A stretch of 64,000 bases of DNA from an uncultured Bacteroidales bacterium (lineage in GTDB: Bacteria > Bacteroidota > Bacteroidia > Bacteroidales > UBA932). Location: the NCBI GenBank assembly GCA_905233655.1, contig CAJOCS010000008.1, positions 1 to 64,000 on the forward strand. The letters run 5' to 3'. This document shows positions 44,654-53,967 of the stretch, piece after piece (positions within the stretch are counted from its first letter, which is position 1; each line of letters opens with the position of its first letter). Both the position numbers and the translations under genes were made by a program. A model generated the notes under the pieces. That model saw only the letters and a list, made by a program, of their open reading frames with translations. It was not told the DNA's origin and searched no databases.

Positions 44654-45292
44654 TTAGCTGTTCACCACCCACACGAGGACGTGGCGGTCGAAGGTCATGT
44701 ATTCGAGATCGTACTCTTCTTCCTCCTCGTTTTTCTCGATGAAGGTGGCCTCCAGCTCGCCTTCTCCGCGGAGACGGAAACGCTCCACTTCAATCTGCTC
44801 GGCGAAGTTGAGGTCGTAGCGGCTCAGCAGTTTGAACAGGGCTTCCTTGGCGCACCAGTAGATGGCCAGCTGCTCATTGCGCTTCTCTTCCTCGAGGTCG
44901 TCGATTTCGTCTTCCGAAAGGGCCTTCTTTTCAACCGCCGAGAAGTCGCGGTCCAGGGATTCGATGTCGATTCCGCAGTCTTCTTCGTCGTGAAGAATCA
45001 CCGCAACATACTTCTGGGTATGGGTGATGGAGATGTTCACGGGGTTGTTCTCGATGTAGGGCTTGCCGTTGTCGTGGTGGCTCAGGTACACCTTCTCGTC
45101 GAAAAGCTGGTTCAAAAGCGCCCTCACGGCGAGCCTCTGCTTGCGCATGGATTCGCTGCCGATGAATGATATTTCCTCCATCTCGTCGGTGGGGGTGGCG
45201 CTCAGCTCTTTGAGCTGCTCTTCGGTCTCGGTTATCTGCCACACGCCGATGGTGGCATCGTTGTCAAGTTTTTTCTTTAAATACAGTCCCAT
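44654..45292 (-). CDS. 4'-phosphopantetheinyl transferase (Sfp superfamily)
   Basis: 212 residues. Transfers phosphopantetheine from CoA to a carrier protein. Motifs: SHHDNGKPYI, NISITHTQKYVAVIL, the Mg-binding CGIDIESLDRDFS near 113, and WCAKEALFKLLSR near 150 (WxxKEAxxK). The N-terminal portion is helical and acidic, and the tail (IEKNEEEEEYDLEY) is unusually acidic. No carrier protein or synthase gene is adjacent. Preceded by a leader of about 170 nt. Confidence 0.9.
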   Translation of the reverse strand: MGLYLKKKLDNDATIGVWQITETEEQLKELSATPTDEMEEISFIGSESMRKQRLAVRALLNQLFDEKVYLSHHDNGKPYIENNPVNISITHTQKYVAVILHDEEDCGIDIESLDRDFSAVEKKALSEDEIDDLEEEKRNEQLAIYWCAKEALFKLLSRYDLNFAEQIEVERFRLRGEGELEATFIEKNEEEEEYDLEYMTFDRHVLVWVVNS

Positions 45293-45465
45293 TTCAAATT
45301 AATATCGGCATTCAATACGGCAAAGCCCGAGGCCATAAACAATGGCTTCCGGCACATCCTTCCTTTATGGATACAATCGCAACAGAGGGTCGTCTGAACC
45401 GACGCCCGCTACTTGATTAGATTTGACCTGACTGGGAGGCTCCATATCAAATGTTACAATTTCAG
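45293..45465 (-). other. Long 5' leader upstream of the phosphopantetheinyl transferase gene, possibly structured
   Basis: About 170 nt between a minus-strand promoter (TATCTTTG, 45470-45477) and the ATG at 45292. GC content is clearly higher than the surrounding spacer, and hairpins can be drawn: CGTC/GACG within GGGCGTCGGTTCAGACGACCC-type sequence near 45395-45415, and GCCAT/ATGGC near 45339-45353 extended by flanking pairs. It could be a riboswitch-like leader or an independent small RNA; I recognise no known family. The rest of the 305-bp intergenic space holds the two opposing promoters. Confidence 0.35.
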
Positions 45466-45469
45466 ACCA

Positions 45470-45477
45470 CAAAGATA
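45470..45477 (-). promoter_or_regulatory. Promoter -7 element (TATCTTTG) for leader and phosphopantetheinyl transferase
   Basis: TATCTTTG on the minus strand; a TTTGCAAATG stretch about 25 bp further upstream (near 45491-45500) could serve as the -33 element. Confidence 0.55.
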
Positions 45478-45551
45478 TATCGTTTATTTTTCATTTGCAA
45501 AATAGTCTCACAATTTTCGGCTTAAGTGGCTCAGTTCTTATGTTTTTTTAT

Positions 45552-45559
45552 TAAATTTG
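45552..45559 (+). promoter_or_regulatory. Promoter -7 element for mdh (TAAATTTG)
   Basis: TAAATTTG fits TAnnTTTG, 38 nt upstream of the mdh ATG, in an AT-rich stretch. Confidence 0.6.
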
Positions 45560-45597
45560 CGAGCATTTTGGAAACAGAAAGTTAAACTCATACAAAG

Positions 45598-46563
45598 ATG
45601 AAATTCCTCACAGACGAAAAGCTTCTCATTGTCGGCGCCGCCGGAATGATTGGCTCCAACATGGCTCAGACAGCCGCCATCCTCGGCCTTACCCCAAATA
45701 TCTGCCTTTACGACATTTACGAACCCGGTCTCAGGGGCGTCGTGGCGGAAATGGACCATTGCGCTTTCCCCGGCGTCAACATCAGCTGGACCGTAGATCC
45801 CGCCGTGGCCTTCAAGGATGCAAAATACATCATCTCTTCCGGCGGAGCACCCCGCAAGGAAGGTATGACCCGTGAGGATCTGCTCAAGGGCAACTGCCAG
45901 ATCGCAGCCGAGTTCGGCGACAACATCCGCAAGTACTGCCCGGACGCCAAGCACGTCGTAGTTATCTTCAACCCGGCCGATGTCCCTGCCCGCTCCGCCC
46001 TCATCCACTCCGGCCTGAAGCCTTCACAGCTCACTTCCCTCGCCGCTCTTGACAGCACCCGCCTGCAGGAAGCCCTGGCCCTGGAGGTCACCGGCGCCCA
46101 CACTTACGGCGGTCACGGTGAGGCCATGGCCGTTTTCGCCTCCCAGGTTAAAATCGACGGCAAGCCCCTCGCAGAGATGGGCCTTTCCGCCGAACGTTTC
46201 GCCGAAATCAAGCACGACACCATCCAGGGCGGCAGCAACATTATCAAGCTCCGCGGCCGCAGCTCCTTCCAGAGCCCTGCATACCAGGCCGTGAAGATGA
46301 TTGAAGCCGCTATGGGCGGCGAGCCTTTCACCTGGCCTGCCGGCACCTATGTGAACGAAGGTGAGTACAGGAATGTGTTCATGGCAATGCCCACCGTCAT
46401 CGATGCCAGCGGAGTTCACTTCACCGCACCTGAAGGCACGGTCGACGAGATGGCGGCCCTGATGGTCTCCTACGAGCACCTCGTGAAGATGCGTGATGAG
46501 ATCGTATCCCTCGGCATCGTTCCTCCTGTGTCCGACTGGACCAAAGAGAATCCTAATCTCTAA
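45598..46563 (+). CDS. mdh: Malate dehydrogenase
   Basis: 321 residues. NAD-dependent oxidation of malate / reduction of oxaloacetate; in anaerobic Bacteroidales it is part of the fumarate/succinate route. Rossmann motif LLIVGAAGMIGSNMAQ near the N-terminus, substrate loop GGAPRKEGMTREDLLKGN near 82-99, VVVIFNPADVPA, DSTRLQEALA and catalytic TYGGHGEAM with His near 177. Arg/Met in RKEGMTR favours malate over lactate. Own promoter and strong terminator downstream, so monocistronic. Confidence 0.92.
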   Translation: MKFLTDEKLLIVGAAGMIGSNMAQTAAILGLTPNICLYDIYEPGLRGVVAEMDHCAFPGVNISWTVDPAVAFKDAKYIISSGGAPRKEGMTREDLLKGNCQIAAEFGDNIRKYCPDAKHVVVIFNPADVPARSALIHSGLKPSQLTSLAALDSTRLQEALALEVTGAHTYGGHGEAMAVFASQVKIDGKPLAEMGLSAERFAEIKHDTIQGGSNIIKLRGRSSFQSPAYQAVKMIEAAMGGEPFTWPAGTYVNEGEYRNVFMAMPTVIDASGVHFTAPEGTVDEMAALMVSYEHLVKMRDEIVSLGIVPPVSDWTKENPNL

Positions 46564-46655
46564 CGGGAGTTCTCGCTCCGGGAGTGGAAAGCGCTCCGCG
46601 GGCGAATAATAAGGCCGACGCCCACGTCGCGCCATCCACATCCCGTCGCTTCATT

Positions 46656-46685
46656 AACGCCACCTCACAAAAAGGATGGCGTTTT

Positions 46686-46688
<3 letters not shown>
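46656..46688 (+). terminator. Rho-independent terminator of mdh
   Basis: Stem AACGCCA/TGGCGTT with a 14-nt loop followed by T6, located at the 3' end of the convergent feoAB gene. The ~90 bp between the mdh stop and this stem is GC-rich and shows only short inverted repeats. Confidence 0.75.
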
Positions 46689-49040
<2,352 letters not shown>

Positions 49041-49048
49041 TGTCTCAA

Positions 49049-49072
49049 TTGCGCTTTGTGAGCGCAAAGGTA
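49049..49072 (-). promoter_or_regulatory. feoAB promoter (TACCTTTG) with overlapping operator-like dyad
   Basis: The -7 element TACCTTTG (49065-49072, minus strand) is immediately followed by a perfect 7-bp inverted repeat TTGCGCT-n5-AGCGCAA (49049-49067) covering the expected transcription start. This is where a repressor would act; Fur or DtxR/IdeR family control is a guess, since the sequence does not match the classical Fur box. Confidence 0.5.
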
Positions 49073-49118
49073 CGCCGAACAGCCATTCCCGTCAATCCCC
49101 ATTTGTGGGGATATCGGC

Positions 49119-50324
49119 CTAATGGAGTATCTTGCGGATGCGTTTGAGGTCGCCGTCGACAGGGGCCGGTTTCACGCCCAGAAGATGGCAGAGCATGGGG
49201 TACAGGTCGGTATTGTGGAAGGCCGACTGCTCTCCGGGATTGAAGGGTGCCTCATATCCGCGCTTGAAATCCGGGCCGACGGCGCGGAACGCCACCATCA
49301 TGTCGGTTTCGCGGGGGTCGTAGCCATGGGCGCCGCCGTTGCGGGGCTCGCGGTAGCCGAACTGCCATCCGAGGTCGGGGGCGACGATAATGTCGCCGAG
49401 GCGGTCAGAGGTGCCGTAATCGAGCTCCGGGGGAACCTCGCCGTGACGCCAGACGCTGATATGTTCCACGCCAGCGAGGGCGTTGTAGACACTGTCGGCA
49501 TAACCCTCACGGCACCAGATGCTGGTGGGGAGGCTGCCCACCACCCGCTCGGTCCAGTGCTCGGGAAGCAGGGTGGCGCAGTCGATGTTGCGCTCTGTGG
49601 AAATTTCCGTCATTCCGTGGTCTCCGGCAAGGATGAAATTAATGCGCGAGGCGTGGGGAAGGGCCATCAGGCGTGTGTAAAGCGCCCTCATCAGGCTGTC
49701 CATGGTGTGTGCCATGGCGCCGGTCTCGGAGGCGTAGGGGCCGAAAAGGTGCCCCTGGTGGTCCGGCTCGTCGAAGTAACCCATTACAAGGCGCGGGCGC
49801 TCCGGCTCCGGGAGGGACATCAGGCGCACAATCTCGTCGATTCTTTCCTCGAAGTTCCAGTGGGGCTGCTCGTTCCAGTTACGGTAGTATGTGGGATACT
49901 CTCCCTGGATGGGAATGTCGCTGCCAACCCAGTAGACCACGCCGCATTTCACTCCCTGCCTCTGGGCGGTTACCCATACGGGTTCTCCCAGATAGTATCG
50001 GGGGTCGAAACGGGCCACCGAGTCGGAAATGGCGTAACCGTGTTCCGTCTCTGGATTCCAGAAGGAATTGTTCACCAGGCCGTTATGGTCGGGCACAAGG
50101 CCGGTTGCCATGGTGTAGTGGTTGGGAAAGGTGGAGGACGGGTAGGACGCTTGCATCCTGGCGCTCACACCCACCGTGGCGAGCGAGTCCATGAACGGCA
50201 TTTCGTACATGGCGGGGTAGTCCCATCGGCTTCCGTCGAGGGAAATAATCACCGTATAGTTCTGCTTTTTGCAGGAGCCGAGGATTGCCAGAGCGGCAAA
50301 TACCAGTGTAAGGAGTTTCTTCAT
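49119..50324 (-). CDS. Alkaline-phosphatase-superfamily nucleotide pyrophosphatase/phosphodiesterase (NPP-type), lipoprotein
   Basis: 401 residues from ATG 50324 (MKKLLTLVFAALAILGSC, lipobox ILGSC); in-frame sequence upstream belongs to the dapA antisense strand. Metal and nucleophile motifs of the NPP branch: IISLDGSRWDY (Asp ligand), SYPSSTFPNHYTMATG (Thr nucleophile near 63), YFDEPDHQGHLFGP and LAGDHGMTE, then a C-terminal His in NGGAHGYDP. Hydrolyses nucleotide or phosphodiester bonds at the cell surface or in the periplasm. Divergent from dapA with opposing promoters 22 bp apart. Confidence 0.92.
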   Translation of the reverse strand: MKKLLTLVFAALAILGSCKKQNYTVIISLDGSRWDYPAMYEMPFMDSLATVGVSARMQASYPSSTFPNHYTMATGLVPDHNGLVNNSFWNPETEHGYAISDSVARFDPRYYLGEPVWVTAQRQGVKCGVVYWVGSDIPIQGEYPTYYRNWNEQPHWNFEERIDEIVRLMSLPEPERPRLVMGYFDEPDHQGHLFGPYASETGAMAHTMDSLMRALYTRLMALPHASRINFILAGDHGMTEISTERNIDCATLLPEHWTERVVGSLPTSIWCREGYADSVYNALAGVEHISVWRHGEVPPELDYGTSDRLGDIIVAPDLGWQFGYREPRNGGAHGYDPRETDMMVAFRAVGPDFKRGYEAPFNPGEQSAFHNTDLYPMLCHLLGVKPAPVDGDLKRIRKILH

Positions 50325-50328
50325 GGCA

Positions 50329-50336
50329 CAAAGATA
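50329..50336 (-). promoter_or_regulatory. Promoter -7 element for the NPP gene (TATCTTTG)
   Basis: TATCTTTG (minus strand) ends 4 nt before the ATG at 50324, predicting transcription starting at the start codon. Confidence 0.6.
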
Positions 50337-50357
50337 TGAAAAATGAACGCATTTTCT

Positions 50358-50365
50358 TATATTTG
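50358..50365 (+). promoter_or_regulatory. Promoter -7 element for dapA-dapD (TATATTTG)
   Basis: TATATTTG, 19 nt upstream of the chosen dapA ATG; this position excludes the in-frame ATG at 50343 as the start. Confidence 0.6.
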
Positions 50366-50384
50366 CGGAGCAAGAAAACACACA

Positions 50385-51263
50385 ATGCCGATGAAAGAAT
50401 TGCTCCTCAGCGGTTGCGGAACCGCAATGTTCACCCCTTTCAAAGACGGGGAAGTGGACGTAACCGCATTTGCAAAAACTGTGGACCTCCAGGTGGAGGC
50501 CGGAATGGATTTCCTGGTACCGCTCGGTACTACCGGTGAAACCCCCACCCTGGACGATGAAGAAAAACTCCGGATTCTGAACATAGCCAAAGCGCGCTGC
50601 GCCGGCCGCCCCGTGATGGTTGGAGTGGGCACCAACAGCGTGGACGGCACCCTCGCCAACATCCGTCTCCTGAAGGATGCCGATGCCTTCCTCGTGGTGG
50701 TTCCCTACTACAATAAACCGCCCCAGAGAGGAATCTACGAGTATTTCAAGACCATCGCTGCGGCAACTCCCAAGCCCGTGGTAATATATAATGTACCCTC
50801 CCGCACGGGTTCGAACATCGAGGCCGGGACCACACTCGCCCTTGCCCGCGACATTCCCAATATCATCGGCATAAAAGAGGCTTCCGGCAAACTGGACCAG
50901 GTTAAAGCCATACTTGACGGGCGTCCGGAAGGGTTCTCGGTGCTCAGCGGCAACGACGACGACACTCTGCAGATAATCCGCGACGGCGGTGACGGCGTGG
51001 TATCCGTCGCCTCCAACGTCCTTCCCGGCCCCATGGTGGAGTTCGTGCACGCCGCCATGGAAGGCAAGATGGCAGTGGCCGAAGAGCTGGACAGGAAGCT
51101 GCATCCGCTGTTCAAGAACCTCTTTGTGGAGCCGAATCCCATCCCCGGAAAAGCCGCAATGGCACAGCTCGGCCTTATGGAGAACAGCCTCCGTCTTCCC
51201 CTTGTGACGGCTACCCCGGAAACAGAAAAACTAATTGCAGAAACCCTCGCACCATGGAAGTAA
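50385..51263 (+). CDS. dapA: 4-hydroxy-tetrahydrodipicolinate synthase
   Basis: 292 residues from ATG 50385 (MPMKELLLSGCGTAMFTPF). Condenses pyruvate with aspartate semialdehyde, first step of the lysine/DAP branch. Motifs: FLVPLGTTGETPTL near 42, VVPYYNKPPQRGIYEYF near 104, YNVPSRTGSNI near 132 and the Schiff-base Lys in IIGIKEASGKLDQV near 160. Overlaps dapD by 10 nt. Confidence 0.95.
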   Translation: MPMKELLLSGCGTAMFTPFKDGEVDVTAFAKTVDLQVEAGMDFLVPLGTTGETPTLDDEEKLRILNIAKARCAGRPVMVGVGTNSVDGTLANIRLLKDADAFLVVVPYYNKPPQRGIYEYFKTIAAATPKPVVIYNVPSRTGSNIEAGTTLALARDIPNIIGIKEASGKLDQVKAILDGRPEGFSVLSGNDDDTLQIIRDGGDGVVSVASNVLPGPMVEFVHAAMEGKMAVAEELDRKLHPLFKNLFVEPNPIPGKAAMAQLGLMENSLRLPLVTATPETEKLIAETLAPWK

Positions 51264-52030
51264 GCGCAGACATCTTCAACAAGACCATAGCCGCCCTTGA
51301 AAAGGGTGAACTCAGAGTTGCCGAAAAAGTGAACGGCAAGTGGAAGGTGAACCGTGAAGTGAAGGAAATCATCCTTGCCGGATTCCGTCTCGGCGAAATT
51401 GCGGAAATGACTGAAGGCCAGTTCACATTCTTCGATAAGGACACTTTCCCGGTGCGCCGCTTCAAAAAGGCCGACGGAGTCCGTATCGTCCCCGGTGGAA
51501 CCAGCATCCGCCGCGGCGCCTACCTCGCCCCCGGTTCGATAGTGATGCCTCCCGCATACGTGAACGTGGGCGCCTATGTGGATGAAGGTACCATGGTCGA
51601 CAGCCATGTCACCATAGGCTCCTGCGCCCAGGTGGGGAAGCATATCCACATTTCGGCTTCCACACAGATAGGGGGAGTGCTCGAGCCTGCCGGCGCCCTG
51701 CCCACCATTATCGAGGACGGCGCTTTCATTGGCGGCAACTGCGGCATCTACGAAGGAACCATAGTCGAGGAAGGGGCGGTTATCGCCTCCGGCGTGATAA
51801 TCACTTCGTCAACGCCTATTTTCGACGCCACTAAGAATGAGTTCATCCGCCGTAACGAAGACGGCCGCATAGTGGTCCCCGCCGGCGCCGTGGTGGTGAG
51901 CGGGTCGAAGCCTATAGTACGCGACGGAAAGCCGCTCGAGAACGGCGTACATCTCTATTGCCCCGTAATTGTCAAATACCGCGACAGCAAGACGGAGGGC
52001 AGTATCCATCTGGAGGATATGCTCAGATAG
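51254..52030 (+). CDS. dapD: 2,3,4,5-tetrahydropyridine-2,6-dicarboxylate N-succinyltransferase
   Basis: 258 residues. Left-handed beta-helix acyltransferase with hexapeptide repeats (SIVMPPAYVNVGAYVDEGTM, VTIGSCAQVGKHIHISASTQ, IIEDGAFIGGNCGIYEGTIV). Succinylates tetrahydrodipicolinate in the succinylase route to DAP. Short N-terminal domain compared with proteobacterial DapD but complete. It converges on dapF with an 8-bp overlap of the 3' ends. Presence of dapD rather than only the direct aminotransferase route is notable for Bacteroidales. Confidence 0.94.
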   Translation: MEVSADIFNKTIAALEKGELRVAEKVNGKWKVNREVKEIILAGFRLGEIAEMTEGQFTFFDKDTFPVRRFKKADGVRIVPGGTSIRRGAYLAPGSIVMPPAYVNVGAYVDEGTMVDSHVTIGSCAQVGKHIHISASTQIGGVLEPAGALPTIIEDGAFIGGNCGIYEGTIVEEGAVIASGVIITSSTPIFDATKNEFIRRNEDGRIVVPAGAVVVSGSKPIVRDGKPLENGVHLYCPVIVKYRDSKTEGSIHLEDMLR

Positions 52031-52838
52031 AGACTATCTCGGCGGGTCCGGTTAGAAATACGTCACTGAAACTGTCGCACTCTGGAGAGAATGCGACCGA
52101 GAGCCAGTCGCCGCGGTGGCACTGGAGGTCGTAGACAAAGCGGCCGGGAGCCTCTTTCCGCCCTTTTATGCCATGTTTGTAGGCCGCAATTGCCGATGCG
52201 GTTATTCCCGTGCCGCAGGCAAGCGTTTCTCCTTCCACGCCTTTCTCGAAGGTGCGGATGCGAAGGCCATCCGGGACCTCCTGTACAAAGTTCACATTGG
52301 CCCCTTCGGGGGCGAAGGCTTCGTCGTGGCGAAAGGCTCGGCCCAGGGAGTCCACGTCAATGGTGTCCACGTCTTCGTCAACGAACTTCACGAAATGGCG
52401 GGTGCCGGTGTTCAGGAAATAGCCTCCTTTCATAGGCGTCACCCCCTTGACGTCAATCATTTTCAGGCGCACGGTCCATTTCCCGGGCACTTTGTCCAGT
52501 ATTGTGGCCACGTGGAGGCCGTCCGGGGCGGTGAAACGGTAGGAGATTCCCTCGGAAGGGCGGATTCCCAGCATGTCGGCAAAGGCAACAATGCATCGGC
52601 CTCCGTTGCCGCACATCATGCCGCCGGAGCCGTCGGGATTGAAGAACTCCATGGAAAAGTCGCTTCCGGCGGGGCAGTAATCCAGAATCATAAGGCCGTC
52701 GGTGCTGTATTCTCGGCAAAGTTTCCCTATGACATCGACTTTTCTGAGTTCCGCGACGTCTTTATCCCGGCCGTCCGCTATTACAAAGTCGTTTCCGGCT
52801 CCCGAAAATTTGTATAAGACTGGTGCGTTATTTTCCAT
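52023..52838 (-). CDS. dapF: Diaminopimelate epimerase
   Basis: 271 residues. Converts LL-DAP to meso-DAP for peptidoglycan and lysine using two Cys residues: FFNPDGSGGMMCGNGGRC (Cys near 76) and EGETLACGTGITASAIAA (Cys near 219) are both intact. N-terminal KFSGAGNDFVIAD typical. Start overlaps the upstream aminotransferase stop by 11 nt. Confidence 0.95.
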   Translation of the reverse strand: MENNAPVLYKFSGAGNDFVIADGRDKDVAELRKVDVIGKLCREYSTDGLMILDYCPAGSDFSMEFFNPDGSGGMMCGNGGRCIVAFADMLGIRPSEGISYRFTAPDGLHVATILDKVPGKWTVRLKMIDVKGVTPMKGGYFLNTGTRHFVKFVDEDVDTIDVDSLGRAFRHDEAFAPEGANVNFVQEVPDGLRIRTFEKGVEGETLACGTGITASAIAAYKHGIKGRKEAPGRFVYDLQCHRGDWLSVAFSPECDSFSDVFLTGPAEIVSI

Positions 52839-53967
52839 AATTTCGAATCAGCTCTGAGAGGATTTTAATTCCCGGCTCCATCTTTTCCTCCTTCACGAAT
52901 GAGAAATTCAGGCGCATAGTATTGCGGTGGCTCCCGTCAACGAAGAAGAAGGAGCCGGCCACATAGGCTACGCCCGCCGCCAGGGCTTTGTCGTAAAGCG
53001 CCACGGTGTCAATCTGTTCCGGAAGGGTCGCCCAGATGAACAGTCCTCCCTCCGGATTGGTCCATTTCACGCCTTCGGGCATATATTTTTCCAAAAGCGA
53101 GAGCATTTTGTCGCGCCTGCGGCGATATTCTTCTATGCTTTTCTGCAGATTTCTGTCCAGCGCTCCGCTTGAAAGGAACTCGGCGGCCATGTACTGGTCG
53201 AAGACCGGAGGGCAGAGGTCGAGACATTGTTTGCACACAAAAATCTGTTCCAGCAGCTCTGTGGGGCCGACTATCCATCCCAGCCGGAAGCCGGGCGCAA
53301 AGATTTTCGAGAAGCTTCCGAGCTGAAGCGTCCTTTCCGGGGCGAGCTCGCGGATGGATGTAACGGGGCTTCCGCTGTAACGGAGTTCCCGGTAAGGGCT
53401 GTCCTCCACTATCAGGACATCCAGCTCGCGGGCGGTGTCCACCAGAGCCTGCCTCTGCTGCAGAGTAAGGGTTTCGCCGGAAGGGTTGTTGAAATCCGGA
53501 ATCACATATATGAATTTGGCGCAGTCGAGGCCGCTCGTCCGATATTCTTCAATGCCCATTACGCGGGCCCTGTAGGCCTTGAACGACTGAAGGGCGCCGA
53601 GGTAGGTGGGGTCGTTGCTCAGGACCACATCGCCGGGATTCACCAGTATGCGTGTGCACACGTCTATTCCCTGCTGGGAAGACGTTGTAATCTGAATATT
53701 CTCGACGCCGACGCCATAGCGCTCCGAGAGGGCCGCCCTCAGTTCCGGTACGCCCTGTGTGGCGCCGTACTGAAGGGCTCTGGTGCCATACTTTTCCAGC
53801 ACCAGAGAGCTCAGGGAGCGGATATCGTCCACCGGGAACGTTACTGCGGCGGGGTATCCGCCCGCAAAGGAGCAGATGGCCTCGAGGTCCACTTTCCTGA
53901 ATATCTCCCTCACCGGACTGCGGAGGAAGGAGGGAACGTCGTCGGAGAAAAACTTCCGGTAGTTCAT
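52828..53967 (-). CDS. PLP-dependent class I/II aminotransferase (LysN/MocR-catalytic-domain type)
   Basis: 379 residues, fold-type I. Motifs: GGYPAAVTFPVDDIRS, ALQYGATQGVPELRAAL, ITTSSQQGIDVCTRIL, YVIPDFNNPSGETL (Asn/Asp PLP contacts near 160), and the Lys-bearing GSFSKIFAPGFRLGWIVG near 216-233. The sequence is closest in pattern to 2-aminoadipate/kynurenine-type and MocR catalytic domains without the HTH. Sandwiched between the aroDA fusion (overlap 4 nt) and dapF (overlap 11 nt); an N-succinyl-DAP aminotransferase (DapC) or aromatic amino acid transaminase role are both plausible. Confidence 0.88.
   Translation of the reverse strand: MNYRKFFSDDVPSFLRSPVREIFRKVDLEAICSFAGGYPAAVTFPVDDIRSLSSLVLEKYGTRALQYGATQGVPELRAALSERYGVGVENIQITTSSQQGIDVCTRILVNPGDVVLSNDPTYLGALQSFKAYRARVMGIEEYRTSGLDCAKFIYVIPDFNNPSGETLTLQQRQALVDTARELDVLIVEDSPYRELRYSGSPVTSIRELAPERTLQLGSFSKIFAPGFRLGWIVGPTELLEQIFVCKQCLDLCPPVFDQYMAAEFLSSGALDRNLQKSIEEYRRRRDKMLSLLEKYMPEGVKWTNPEGGLFIWATLPEQIDTVALYDKALAAGVAYVAGSFFFVDGSHRNTMRLNFSFVKEEKMEPGIKILSELIRNYGK

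Noticed and set aside
45293..45465. 4.5S, RNase P or tmRNA gene
   Set aside because: Length and the diagnostic sequence blocks of these RNAs do not fit.
46564..46655. Fourth copy of the palindromic repeat between mdh and feoAB
   Set aside because: GC-rich with short inverted words but without the conserved left block or the hairpin block of the family.
49068..51104. N-terminal extension of the NPP gene to 51104
   Set aside because: The extra 260 codons are antisense to dapA and lack domains; a lipoprotein signal and promoter fit the start at 50324.
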